Source: Melampsora larici-populina 98AG31
Lineage: Eukaryota > Basidiomycota > Pucciniomycetes > Pucciniales > Melampsoraceae
Assembly (NCBI RefSeq): GCF_000204055.1
Contig: NW_006768781.1
Location: 453,940-517,939 of the forward strand
DNA length: 64,000 nt
Direction: 5' to 3'
Shown piece after piece: positions 9,195 through 23,631 of this stretch; position 1 is the stretch's first letter, and the number at the start of each line of letters is the position of its first letter. The notes under the pieces are model-generated. The model had not been told where the DNA came from and made no database searches. It saw nothing but the letters and a program-made list of their open reading frames with translations. The translations under genes and the position numbers were made by a program.

Positions 9195-12100
9195 ATGATC
9201 GATCATCTCCTGGGACGACCTTCTGCCTCTTGGAAACGCACTCAAGTCGCTCTTGTCCTTCTCTTCTGGGCTTGGCGACTTCGAGCTGGTAATCCTCGAG
9301 GTCCTCCTGGACTACAGCACTTTAATGAACGTTTGAGTTGAGTCTTCCCATATCTTTCATTTCTTGATCCAGAATCTGACCGAGACTCTGTTTCAATCCG
9401 TGCCACAGAACGCTTCACACCTTGGCAAATCATCCTCACCGCCTTGACAACTCTCTATGGAGTTCGTCATTGGGATACTTTATTAGGCCTTCAAGGTCAG
9501 TGACATCGCATTTGCGTACCACTACCTCAATATTTCCAGTTTTTGACATCATTTGTTTGATCAATACAGCTCCTGAGCCCTTGGCGCGCTTATATTCTCG
9601 AGGATTCTATCGTGCATCTTGGATCAATACCGCCTTGGATGCCGGGTTTTCCACTGCTGCCGGTGTCAGGATCAAGTGGATGAGGGACGTGCTCAGCCTT
9701 CTCTTCAGTGGTTATTACCTGGTTTATGCAAACGAAGCCGACGAGAAACTGCGTCAATACCGCGCGGTGCCAACAGTAAGTCCATTTATGCTATTTCCAG
9801 CTTATATTCAAAATTCGTACTGAATCTCCTCCAATGACAGGTTGAAATCTTGCGAGTCACTTGGGAAAAGACATCTAATCCATTCGTCCAATTTTTCACT
9901 CGTAAAAACCGACCCAACATCTCCATCCGTCGCAAGTTCATCCTGCCTCGTCCGTCTGGTTCAAAATATACCAAACCTATCACGTGCTGGCTTTACTTTG
10001 CTCGCCCTGAGCTCGACTTGGTTCGCTGTCGAAACCTCATTATGGACGTTCCAGGAGGCGGTTTTATAGCCATGAGGTCAGTTCCTTTTCTCAAAGACTC
10101 GAAGCCTAAATTATCTGATTTGCTCAACTGATATCACTCCCTTTTCTCAGCCCAATGCATCACGAGGATAGGCTGATAAGATGGACGATGAGGACGGGGG
10201 TGCCCATTCTCTCAATTGATTACTGTAAAGCCCCGGAGTACCCCTTCCCCTACGCCATACATGAATGCATGGACGTGTATCGCTTGGTGCAGGAGACTAA
10301 AGGCCGAGTCATTGGTATGGGAAGAGACGCAGTGGACGTGATCCTGACTGGAGATTCAGCGTTAGTCCATTTGATCTGTTTATCTAGACATAATGCTTAC
10401 AAATGTCGTCTTCTACCCACAGAGGTGCCAATCTTTCGGCTGCCATGATGATATCGATGATCGAGGCCGCGCCGGACTCGCCTTTCTTCTCCTTACCACC
10501 TCCTGTTGGGATACTCTGGATGTATCCAGCTCTGGACTTCAACTTTACGTCTTGGATGTCCGAAGAAAACTTGCGAGTCTTGCGACATGATTCATCCGTT
10601 TCCGAGTTACCTGGTGGTATACTGGAAGCCAAGAATCATTTAGAGCACCAAAGTCCATTGAGCGTGGTGGCCGATCGACCGGATGCATCTTCCAGCCAGG
10701 GGCGACGCAGACACGGACGAAACGATACTCTACGGAAGAGTTTTGCCAACTTACCTAGCAAGGTGGCTACTTGGACACGTGGACTCACTCCAAAGACAGA
10801 ACGGCGAAAGTCAGAAGTTGAGCTGCGAATTTCACAGCCAAAGAGCCCCAGTGAGACCGAGAGCTCCGAAAACGACCCAATATCTGCGATGTCGAGGGGC
10901 CAATCGATCAGCGAGAGGATCTTGTACCATGAAGAAGAAAGTCCCGGTCGCTCAGACTCTGTAGATATTGATGATGAAATGGGTGATCAGCCTGATGTCG
11001 AGGTAAAACCGAAGCCCAAGACTCCAAAGGCTGGCAAGGGCAAGAAAGCATTTGGAACCAGATTGACTATGACTAGTCGAACAGGCTTCTTCAACGACCG
11101 TATCATCAGTCCCTCCATGGTATGTACCTTTGGTTAAACCGTCATGGTCAACTTGATTGTTTGCTCATCTTTATTTGATTGATTGTCAGATGCGCTGCAT
11201 GGCAATCTGTTACATCGGCCCTCGAAACGCTCCTGATCTCACCAAAGATTATCATATCTCGCCAATCTTTGCACCAGCGAGTGTGCTAGCGCGTTTTCCG
11301 CCGGTGTATCTTGTATGCGGCGAAAAGGATCCCTTTGTTGATGATACTGTCATCATTGCTGGTAAAATCCGTGAAGCGAAACGAGCACGCAAGAGGGACG
11401 CGTTGACCAAAGCCGCCAACAACGCTGGTCAGCTTCGCAAGAGCGCTGCGACGAGGCGTGATCCCATACTCGATGAAGCTGAAGCGGATTGGGTTCAACT
11501 CCGGTACGCACGCTGACTAGCCTTCTCCTTATCTATCTCAATCTGTATGACTCACCAATATTTTAACACACTACTTTCCCCAATTGGTTCTTTGGTCTTG
11601 CAGAATATTCGAGGGTTGGAGTCATGGTTTCGCCCAAATGCTACCTCTTCTGCCTGAAGTCAGCTCAGCGCTCGATCTTACCGCCGACTTCATCACTTCT
11701 GCTTTCACGAAGCATGAAGCCAAAAGTCAGGGCGAATTGAAGCCCCCAATACCACTGACTTCGGCTTATAAATTTGTCTCGGAGCGCAAGACTGATACCA
11801 GCACTGTGGCCGATGACGATGCTCTGAGTTTTACGCCCCGTCGACGGCCAAGAGGAGGATCAGACTCCCGTTCAAACTCGCCTTCTCCTGGAACTTTGGC
11901 CGGAGGTTCCGCAAAAGTTGGAAATAGTGGTCTACGCACCGTCACTCCGACCCCGCCCCCCGGGTTTCGACTTTCAACCGACTCCTCGGCGTCATCGCCA
12001 GATACATCAGTCTCTGGCGCGGCTCCGCTTGTTTCCTCGAAGGCCGCATCTAAAAGCCTGATTGGGTTCAATGCAGCGTCGGCTGCAGCGATTGTCACTC

Positions 12101-12423
12101 CACCTGTGCTGGTGACACCGACAGTGGAGACCTTGCCAGTCCGTAAGGAAGGCAAGATCCTCGATAATCATGAAGATCTCTTCGATCGTCGTCGAGAAGA
12201 GGCTGGTTATGGTTTACCTGAGATCGATACACCTGAAGAACACTTTCGTCCGCTCAGAGAGCTCTCAGTACCTACCTCAGCAAGAGCACGGACGGTCTCA
12301 GATGAAGTCCTTCAGGGTCAATACGTAGGTGAAGAGGACCTATTGGAACGTCGACGGTTGCAAACCACTTATGGACTCACTCATCCTGATGAACTGGCTA
12401 AATCTGGTGCTGATGCGGCCTAA
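9195..12423 (+). CDS. HSL-type alpha/beta hydrolase (lipase/esterase), 915 residues
   Basis: Eight frame-consistent exons: 9195-9336, 9373-9495, 9570-9775, 9841-10076, 10151-10360, 10423-11119, 11190-11503, 11604-12423. The hormone-sensitive-lipase fold is clear. The oxyanion-hole motif reads DVPGGGF (Gly229-231), a variant of HGGG. The nucleophile elbow is GDSAGAN with Ser305, created across the exon 5/6 junction. The acid is in CGEKDPF (Asp585) and the histidine is in GWSHGF (His650). About 280 residues separate Ser and Asp, where the family usually has about 100; the excess is a basic, Ser-rich insertion at roughly 370-520. A low-complexity tail of about 220 residues follows the histidine. 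Family members hydrolyse acyl esters such as diacylglycerol or sterol esters; the substrate here is unknown. The N-terminal hydrophobic stretch (VALVLLFWAW) suggests membrane or lipid-droplet attachment. Confidence 0.88.
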
Positions 12424-13092
12424 GCAGGAACTTCAATTTCTTTCTAATATTATTGATCCAACTGTATAAATTCACGTTCTTTCTTATTATCTTTACGATT
12501 CATGCAAGTGTCTTTGTATTGAAGTTATGTGCAATATGTTTTAGTATTTGTAATCTACGTTCGCACTGTATATTATTTCATTGCCTCTTTTGTATAATCC
12601 AAATGTTGTGATTCTTCTAACTTTTTGTTTCACAACAATCAAGAAGGTGCTCACTATCTTCTGGGCTACGAGATGATTTTGTCGAATCTGCAATGTAAAT
12701 CAATCAATAATAACATCACACTCCATCCTCGTTCCAAAGTCCCAAAACTTCTTAACAGAGCATTCAGATCCCTCCCCGAAACAAGAATATCGCTTTTGTA
12801 CACAATTTTAGTTAACTCGCGCGGGTTGACTGCTGTAATAAAGATTTTTGACAAGATCACCTGGGTCATTTTCTTGCCCAGGATCGCTTTGTAAAGTCTC
12901 AAATTCTACAACCAGACTCCCCAGCCTAGCACTTCATGCAAAGGGTTCCTCTCATGGCAACCAGGAAAATAAATCATTTCATCATGAATCCACACACACA
13001 CGCACACTACTTCAAACTCATCAAAACAAATTGATTTACACAAAAAAGATTCGTTCCACATCATAACTATCTATGATCATATACAATTCTAA
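12424..13092. other. Convergent 3' region of the hydrolase and ARP2 genes
   Basis: Two genes end toward each other here. The sequence is AT-rich and non-coding, and probably holds both 3' UTRs. Confidence 0.5.
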
Positions 13093-15015
<1,923 letters not shown>

Positions 15016-15194
15016 TTTGGTAAGTTTTGGTTCGAAGTGATAAGTTGATGATCGATGAGAGTCTCAGTTTCAATCAATAACGTCATTTGAATTGGGTGAA
15101 CAGTTTTATTTTAATCTGCATTATTGAAAACTACAGTTCGGTATATACATAATGTGGTTTTCAATTCTCATTCTTGACGTTCATTCCTTCCATC
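15016..15194. promoter_or_regulatory. Short bidirectional promoter between ARP2 and IML1
   Basis: Only 179 bp separate the ARP2 ATG (reverse) and the proposed IML1 ATG (forward). Both genes must be driven from this AT-rich segment. A TATATACATAATG stretch lies near 15140. Individual factor sites are not assigned. Confidence 0.5.
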
Positions 15195-18100
15195 ATGGTT
15201 CATCCAACATTCGAATCATTTCGTTTAACACTTTGGATCGATCCTGAACCAACTCAATCTTTTCCAGCTGGTGTCGATCTAGCTGATGCGGCTTCCGGAA
15301 TTCGTCTTAACCTGGCTGCACTCGATCCAAGTTCAATTGGGATTGGTGATTTATTAGAAATCGTACCATTATTAAATCCTGTGGCTTCAACTGCTGAACA
15401 TTCTTTTGCTACTCCTGATCGATGGGATAATGAACCGGGTTTTCTATTTATTGTTCGACATCATACTTTGGTCCGTCAACAAGGATTACAGGTTAGTAGT
15501 TAAACTTTCAATCTTAACCGTTCAAGATTCATTTCACCACCAATTGACATCATTCTCATTGGATTTTCTTTCCCGGGAACCTATAGATTTCGATACCTAT
15601 AGGCATCGCAAAGGCTTTTGATCTTGAAAAATACAACAGAAATGAAGTTTTGATCAGAAAGGTCAGACTCAACATTCACTTTCCGCTTACAGGACTTCAA
15701 GCTATTTCTCATGATGGTATCCGTTTTCGAAACCCAGGTCCCAAGCCCTACTCCTTCGGCATATTGTGCGGATCATGTTGAATTGGTCTTTCGAGATCAA
15801 TACATTGGCAGAGGAGAGATGTGTAGGTCAACAAGTCCTTCATTTTCAGTATATATCGCTAATGTCCACTTCCTTCACTTTCAGGGAGAATGACGATGAT
15901 GTTGAATGAAAGCGTAGCATGGGTTGGTCGAGATGTGAGCTTAGCAATGAAAATCAAAACCAAAGTGGCAAGAGTGTATGTTAAAGGAAACAGGGTCAGC
16001 GTCATCCAATCGACTTGAATCACTTCACATTGGTCAGTGACTCGACCTCATCATCTATTTTCGTCACTTTTCGGTCCTTTGCTCCTCCGTTAGGTTTTGG
16101 CTGGTTATATCACCCCGTTCACGAAGATTATTTTTCGATCGGAAAGTGCTAAATGTAGACAAATCATCCATGAATTTCCGTCGCTCTTTATCTTGCAAAA
16201 CAAGTTGACTGACGTTTGGAATGTTACCGTGCCTCTTGCTTTCCATAGATTATCTTTACATACAGATGAGTTCAGAGATGTGGACCTTTGAGGAAGATGG
16301 ATCTCTGTACCATGAAAAGGCTATACTCTTTCTTGAAGATCTGTTCAGTCGATGGAATAAGATTGGTTGTAATCATCTCGTCACGATTGTCCTTTTTGCC
16401 AGGGTGTTTTATGATGAAAAAGACGTTGATCAGATCCCAGAACCAGTGCTTATAGGCGATGATGGGAGGGCTTACAAGGATTTTTACAAGGCATGTGAAC
16501 TTGATCCGAGTGTTTGAATTGATGCTGACAATTTTTTCGGCTCATATCAGGTCATCATTGATCTTGAGACAGTTGTACATTCACAAAAGGTTCTAGACCA
16601 TGTACGGGAAGATATCTCAAAATTCCAACAACGTACTCTTACTTATACCGACTCGGCAGGAGCGACTAGGCTAGCCGGTCAGATCTCATATGCACCTGAA
16701 GGGAATATTCTCGAAGCGATGAGCACAGCTTGTAACTCTTTCGATGAACATTATATCGACCGCGATTTACATCGTACGGGGGTCTCGATTGTGTTTGTGA
16801 CGGCTGGAACATGTGTCTATCACGCCAATCAGATGCTTCTGAGGCTAGCCACTGAACGTTTTGTTGCCCATGGATTGGGGGTCGATTATGTCAGTCTGTC
16901 GAAGATCCCACTCCATGTGGTCCCACTCTTCCGGTTTTCAGCTCTCGACTTGGATCACTATCAATCGCCAAGACGGTCCGGACAAGATCTCAATACATCA
17001 CATCGATTACTCGATCCATCGATGAATCCAATATATCTGGATGCGCCTACTCCCCAAGCGAAAAAAACTACGTATTATGTGGTTCCATTTTTTGTAGATT
17101 GTTCCTTTTTCTCTCGTCATCAGGATCGTCCTTTCAGAATCGATCGCTTCATGCCACGCTGTCGAATGCCTCAAATTCAGAATGGGATTGGTGAGCATGA
17201 TATGAGTGGAATATCTATACCCTATCTACATGAAGCTATGCCTCCTGGGGCTACAGATGATGATGCGCAAAGAAGGAAGAAAGCAAGACAGATCTTCGAT
17301 GCTGGTGTTGTAGAAGCTTCACCAGGTCCTTTATTATCTCGTCGTGCGAAAAAAGAAGCTGCTCAACTTTCAAGCACGCGTGCGGTGATCGATCACTTGG
17401 TACTGACACCGATCGAACCCAAGCGTAGGATCGCAAGTTCTAAGCATGAAGAAATCAATCGGTCTCCATTGCTCAAGGCCACCATTCCTGATGGCTCAAG
17501 AGATTTTTCTCAATTAGCTAATCAACCTTCAGCAGGATTGTCGACCATGCCGATCTCAGGCTCTCGTAGTCGTGCCACATCAGCATCAACCACTGAATCG
17601 AATCAAGCCACAACGGGTGCGCCCGCTTTATTGGCGCGTTTAGCCGGTTTGGCACAACCGTCTCGAACTCTCTGGCCTTGGTCTAGTGTCACTGGCTCTT
17701 CGTCTACAAAACCGAGCAGGAATGTATCGACCGCCTCGACGGCTCGACAATCAAGTCCTCCTGAAAGTGTTTATCTAAATCCAACTGATGATGGGAGCTC
17801 ACAACGGACGGGATCGCGTGCTTCTTCTGTGACCCGAGGTTTCCGAGAGCTTCGATCGGATACCATACGTTCTGGGCAATCAGATTCCATTCGTCCGGCA
17901 ACAAATTTGATGCCTTTGATGAACACTCCTAAGCGGATCACCTCTGCCTCGACAATCGGACGTGATTCTAGAACAGTAGAGTCATCATTACGATCCCCAG
18001 AAATCAAGAAAACTAGCTTACCACGACAACGGAAGAAGTTTAACCCGTCTAATCCCAATGGTTCCTCATCTGGCTTACTTTCACAATATCGATGTTGGAG

Positions 18101-20689
18101 TGCAATCTTTCCACGACCGCCGAATGATCAACGGTCACTGAAATGGAAGTCGCTTACTACACCTGGATGTCTACCCATCACCACTGATTTTTCTCCTAGT
18201 CAAGAAGAACTAAACACATCATATGCTCTTACTGAATATGAATATTTGATTGCCGAATCATCAGTCTTGGTCAAAACACCAGATCCATCTCTGACACCTC
18301 AGGAAGCCAGTAAAGTTCGTGCGGCTTCTACTCTACGAGAAGCGATCTCTCAACGACTTAGTCAAGGTTTTCAACTTGTGATACCTGAATTACCACTTCA
18401 TGTGACCGAACTGGCTCCTACCCTTCGTCCTCGTTGGCTTTCGATGGAAGGTATTCTTCATGAGGCTGAAAAGGGACAGGGTGCTTATGTGGATGTTTCA
18501 CTCAGTGATCATTATCATCGAGTTAGTATCAAACGCCTTGAAACTGGCTCTCCTACTTTGCTTGTGCAGATCTATGTTAGAAAACGTGCTTGGTTGGCCG
18601 AAGCTTATTTGTATCGACCTGCGGTTTGGTGGTCGACTGAATGGCCCGGTTGGCATGAATTTGATCTGAAGTTTGAATTTCCAGATCTAGATAGTTTTGA
18701 TTTTAAAGCGCTTGATGGGATCATCGTTGGAAATGATTATGGTCTTCCATTATCAGAATCACTTAGATACTGGCGTACTAGGATTGTTTTCTTACCTGAT
18801 AGTGTTTCACCATTAGGGTCAAAAGCTCAAAACAATGCAGATGCGACGATAGATGAGACTAGAGTGGCAGGAATGATGAAGATGCAAATGCATTTACGAA
18901 ACCTTACATGGTTACCGATCTCAGATTTACCGAAAGACGGATTAGCTTTAGATTTTTCAAGTTCAGATGCTTCTATACATGTTAGACAAGAAGCTGAACG
19001 GTTCAGAGCTTTTACGTCGGCTTATCGAGGTCAAAGAGAGAAATTAGGAAGAGTGTTGAGTTTGAGAGATCCATTGAATGTGATTGTAGAAGCGATGATG
19101 AACACAGCACATGGAGTAGATGTGAAACCTCAATCGATTCAATTCACTCAATTAAGAATGGTCGACAATGTTTTTATGGGAGACAAGTTTGTGACGTTTT
19201 TAAAACATCACTTCAATTTTTCAACCCGAGAAGAAGCTTTAAAGTTTGGACGACAATTAGAACTTCGAGGATTGTTTAAAGATGCTTATCATCATCCACC
19301 CAAAGCTTTGATAGACGGACCTCGATATTATCAATTGAACACAGATCTTTGTCCACCTAAGCCTTCGAGAACTTGGTTTGGTAGAGCATCTACTTCGACG
19401 GTGGCTACTTCGAATAGTGTGACACCTACTTCATCTACTTTGACGGTAGAAAAAGTGACGGATAAACTTAATGCGAGTAATTTGAGTTCTCGACCTAGTT
19501 CATCTGCAGCTACTGTTTCTAATGTTGGAGTAAGTGAAGTGAAGAGTAGAAGATCAAGTTCAGTAAGTAGATCTAGAGCCGAAAGACCTCAGATCACGAT
19601 GACTCGATCGGGTATCATAGATTTAGATCCGACCGGACGAAGTGAACGAAGTGAAAAAGTGATTCTTCATTGTGATTTAAGTCATTCAACTTTAAATGCA
19701 TGGCATCTTGAAATCCAATGGTTAGGGATCAGTTCGAATTATGTTGAGAATCTAATTCAACAATGGACTCGAATCATTGAACGGTATTCGATTAAAGTCA
19801 TTGAAGAATCTGTTAGAAGTCTTGAATCGGTTTTGGAATTCAGTCCGTTTCAAAACCGTATGGAACTTAGGCTTTCTTTTAAACCTAATCTTGAACTTTT
19901 GAATGGATGTTTTAAACGATTTGAACCTCTACCGACGGTTTGGCGGGTTTCTAAATTTGATTATTTTGAAGGACAGTTGCTGAGAAGTTTAGGATTTGTT
20001 TTAGATGTGAGTTTTGATGAAACCAATTGGATTAGGGAGAAAGATTGGATTTTTGATCAAGGTTTATGGGATTGATTGATTGATTGTTTTTTTTGGTTTT
20101 TTTTAGGTTGAAGCAGAAAGGAATTTTCCAGAAAATGTAGAAATCATTTATTCGTAAGTTTAATTTAAAGACTGTTACTTTTCAAAGAGGATGAATCCAA
20201 ATCAAATGATAACAAACTGATCATATGTCATATATTTTGGAATGGAATAGATATAGAAGAAGGACAGCACAATATACAAGGTTTATTCATTGTAGTGGTT
20301 TAGCTATGGTAGAGATCAGAGAAGAGAGTACATTAGTTTGGGCCGATAACTTAGCAGCCAAAACAGGTTCAAGTAATCGAAGGTTTGGAGGAGGTGGTAT
20401 TGTAGGAGGAGGAGGAGGACTAGGAGGGAGTATGATGAGTCAAAGTGGTTATGGAGATTTAAGTTCGATAGGCAAAACACGTACGATGAGAGAAGAATTA
20501 GATGAATTGAGAAGTTCATTGGTGAGATTGTGTAAAGATGAGAACAGATTGAAAGTCTTTTGGGATGAATGTTTAGAAAGATTAAAACTTGAAGGAGGCG
20601 TGAATAGTTTGATCAATCATCATGGGTATGGTGAGATGATGAGTCAAAGTTCTTCGGGATTAGGTAATGGGAATGGTTTAGTTGAATGA
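15195..20689 (+). CDS. IML1: IML1/DEPDC5 homologue, GATOR1 (SEACIT) subunit, 1603 residues
   Basis: Iml1/DEPDC5 is the large subunit of GATOR1, which restrains TORC1 by acting on Rag/Gtr GTPases at the vacuole during amino-acid shortage. Nine exons are frame-consistent: 15195-15491, 15587-15661, 15738-15822, 15885-15994, 16094-16154, 16249-16490, 16551-20006, 20107-20153, 20251-20689. Conserved N-terminal blocks are DHVELVFRDQYIGRGEM followed by WRM across a splice, then GYITPFTKIIFRSESAK and EMWTFEEDGSLYHEKA. The vWA-like region includes DLHRTGVSIVFVTAG and LGVDYVSLSKIPLHVVPLF. A Ser-rich disordered stretch follows (about 450-620). A DEP domain (about 1150-1210) contains DKFVTFLKHHFNF and ELRGLFKDAYHH. 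The C-terminal core contains LNAWHLEIQWLG, and the tail contains YTRFIHCSGLAMVEIRE. Intron 6 (16491-16550) uses a GC donor. Exon 7 is 3.4 kb while the others are short. Confidence 0.94.
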
Positions 20690-21167
20690 ATTTGAAGATG
20701 ATGAATAGCTGGGTTTTCTTTTTTCACTTTTGGGGGGGGGTTTCCTTTGGGAGATGGTCAGGATTGGACAGGTTCATCTGACTTGACTTTTTTGTAATAC
20801 TTGAATTCTTGTGTAAGAAGTTTGTACAGAAACAAAGAAATGATGGGCTATCTTTGTAGGGTGTTCAGGATGAGTTATTGAAGATCCAAGAGATTGATCA
20901 TACAATAAGAAAGATGATAAGCATCTTAAAGTTGATCAAATTTAGGTCTCGTGATCAACTGGTGTGAATCTGATGGATCTTTATAAATCATCAAATCAAT
21001 TGCATCCTTCATATTACAAAAGGTTTACAAACAACAAACCATAAGGAATAAAAAATAGAAGAGTGTGATATATGTAGGATTACAATTATTCCTTTGGTTG
21101 ACAATTGAAATGTTTGGTTTAGAAATAAGATTTGAAAAACTTGAGAAATTGTAACGAATTGTTTGAG
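20690..21167. other. Convergent 3' region of IML1 and CRIPT
   Basis: AT-rich non-coding sequence with a G run near 20733. It should contain both 3' UTRs. No other feature was seen. Confidence 0.5.
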
Positions 21168-22023
21168 TTATTTTGCAGTTTGTTTTGAATACGTTATATC
21201 AGTGACTATTTTTCCACACATTCCACAAATACCCTGATGAGAATAAATCAAAACGAAATCAAACACAAAACATCATCAATATATTGAAGATCCAAAATCA
21301 TAAATCATACATCATGATGATCAAAGAAAATCTTTTTACCTTTTTAACTAAACATTTTATCATCGTTTTGGTTTTTTGTTTATATTAAAGAGAGTTTTCA
21401 TTGTGAATTTAATCAATCAATTAAAGTTTTATGAATCAGTAATAGAATTTTAAAACTCACAAGAACAGTTTTGACAGTACTTTGCACCGTTCCTTGCTAC
21501 GGATGATTTACATGTTAAACATTTACCGATTCCGATTGATGGATTAGTTGATTTTTTTGATAATGATGATGAGGCAGATGTAGATTGATAAGGATTATAA
21601 CGATTTTTTGAAGACTAATCAAAATTAAAAAAAAAAAGATAAGAATCAAGCAAAACATGGTTTCTAAAGATGTTTTGTTTTTTTGAAAATATTAGAGATG
21701 GTGACTTACTAATAATTTGTTTTCACCAATCTTTCTTCCTTGGTTTTGGATTGCATTTGATGAACCTGCTATACCTCTTACTTCTGGTGTTGCTAATGAA
21801 TCTGTTTGATTTTTTTTTTGAAAATCAATATATAAGTTACTGGTTGTGATGGTGAGATTGACTTTAGATGTAAGTTTGATTTACTTTTACTTAATTTTTT
21901 GTTGCACTGATTGAATTTGTAAGGTTGGTTCGAAATTTGGTTCAAGTTATGAAATGATGAATCAGTTTTCTTGTGGTGATGGTTGATAGTTGATAGTGTT
22001 TGATTTACCTTTTCGCAAACCAT
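21168..22023 (-). CDS. CRIPT: CRIPT-family cysteine-rich zinc protein, 118 residues, with 15-, 22- and 8-nt exons
   Basis: CRIPT is a small conserved eukaryotic protein with paired CxxC motifs. It binds PDZ proteins in animals; in fungi the role is less clear, and related work places it near minor-spliceosome components. Six exons are proposed: 22023-22009, 21906-21885, 21801-21710, 21614-21461, 21347-21340, 21233-21168. The product begins MVCEKCNKKLSK, then reads SLATPEV, GRKIGENKLL, RYNPYQ, GKCLTCKSSV, AKYCQNCSFKK, GICGMCGK and YSKQTAK. Each block matches the family order, and the CxxC pairs VCEKC, CLTC, CQNC and CGMC are all intact. Length is slightly above the roughly 100 residues usual in animals, because of a Ser-rich insert after RYNPYQ. 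The assignment depends on accepting the tiny exons; a naive long frame from 22203 translates introns instead. It is divergent from the carrier gene. Confidence 0.9.
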
Positions 22024-22302
22024 TTGAATTTGAAGTGGATGAACTGATTGGACTGAGATGCTTTTCTTGTCAAAAGTTGAATGAGATTGAGAAATGGATG
22101 AAACTGATTCAGATGGCGTAGAATGAGAGTGAAGGTAAATGTTGAAGGATAAACTACATTTGAAGTCAAAGTAGTTTTCAGATTGGTTTAAATTATAATC
22201 CATTTCAGCTAATTAGTTTACTAAATCCCATTTCCAAACTCAGCCACACATCGATCAACTTATCAAATCAAATCAAATCCAATCCAATCCAATCCATCAA
22301 GG
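22024..22302. promoter_or_regulatory. Divergent promoter of CRIPT and the mitochondrial carrier
   Basis: The 279 bp between the two start codons carry a run of AAATC and AATCC repeats at about 22266-22298, just before the carrier ATG. They are seen directly; whether they act as promoter elements is unknown. Confidence 0.45.
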
Positions 22303-23631
22303 ATGCTAACATCCAATCATTCAAACTCACCTCGTCCAATCTTACCAACAATGGCTACAAACAATCAATCAACTTCTTCAAATCCAATTCAATCAACTTC
22401 AACTACAAATCCAATCAAACCTACCAAACCAAAATCAACTAGTTCTCATCTCATCGAATATTTCATTGCAGGTGGTACAGCAGGTGCGATGAGTAGAACA
22501 GTAGTATCTCCTTTAGAAAGACTTAAGATCATCTTGTAAGTTTAAATTTCATCTCACTCTCTTTTTGTGATTTGTAAATCTCATGGGGTTTCTTTTGGCG
22601 ATCTTTCAAAGTCAATGTCAAGGTCCTGGTAGTTCAAATTATCAAGGAATGTGGCCTTCGTTAGTTAAGATTGGTAAAACTGAAGGTTGGAGAGGTTATT
22701 TTCGTGGAAATGGTATTAATGTGATTAGAATCGGTATTCATCCTCTCCCTTACCATCAAATCGTTTTACACTTTTATCCACAAAAAGGATCTTTAAACAC
22801 AAAAAACTAACTCCTATCCTTGTAAATATTTTTTACAACAACTTCTTTTAGCTCCTTATTCAGCCATTCAGTTTTCAGCATACGAAGTAGCCAAAAAACT
22901 TTTAACAAGATTATCACCTACACAAGAATTAAATACCCCATTAAGATTAACAGCAGGAGCGATAGCCGGGATATGTTCTGTGGTAGCTACTTATCCATTA
23001 GATTTAGTTAGATCTAGATTAAGTATAATTTCAGCTGAGATCGGAACGAAACCCCAAGCCCATCAAAACTCAACAGGGATCATCAAAACCAGTCTAGAGA
23101 TTTACAAAACCGAAGGAGGTTTACGTGGATTGTATAGAGGTTTGATTCCTACAGTCATAGGTGTGGCTCCTTATGTTGGATCGAATTTTGCAAGTTATGA
23201 GTTTTTAAAACAAACGTTTTGCCCCCCTGATCAATCATCACCTTATAATGTTCTTAAAAAATTAGGGTGTGGTGCATTTGCTGGTGGGATGTCACAAACT
23301 GTGACGTATCCTTTAGATGTGTTAAGAAGAAGAATGCAAGTCACTGGAATGAATGGGATGAGTTTTAAGTATGATGGAGCTTGGGATGCTACGAAGAAAA
23401 TCATTCGCAATGAAGGACTTCGTGGACTTTATAAAGGTTTATGGCCTAATTTATTAAAGGTAGGTATTTGAATGAAAATCATCATTTCGATTTGCAATTA
23501 TGAAATTCGATCAATCAAAAACTGATGATTTTCTTGGTTCTTTCTGTAAACCAAAATTATAGGTTGTACCTAGTATTGGAACTTCTTTTGTTACTTATGA
23601 AATCGTACGAGATTGGTTATTAGCCATCTAA
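22303..23631 (+). CDS. Mitochondrial carrier (SLC25) of the yeast YPR011C / SLC25A16-A42 type
   Basis: This is an inner-membrane transporter built from three carrier repeats. Four exons join in frame: 22303-22535, 22612-22733, 22852-23459 and 23563-23631, giving 343 residues, slightly long because of a Thr/Ser/Pro-rich N-terminus. The three signature motifs are SPLERLKI, YPLDLVRSR and YPLDVLRRR, each followed by the expected glycine/aromatic partners (GWRGYFRGN, GLRGLYRGL, GLRGLYKGL). The segment AGGTAGAMSRTVVSPLERLK and the block VAPYVGSNFASYEF favour the group that includes yeast YPR011C (adenosine phosphosulfate transport) and CoA-type carriers. The exact substrate cannot be told from sequence by eye. 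A second in-frame ATG at 22351 could be the real start. Confidence 0.9.

Noticed and set aside
21793..22203. 136-codon reverse-strand frame as a separate gene
   Set aside because: It translates through CRIPT introns; the conserved protein starts at 22023 inside it and leaves the frame after five codons.
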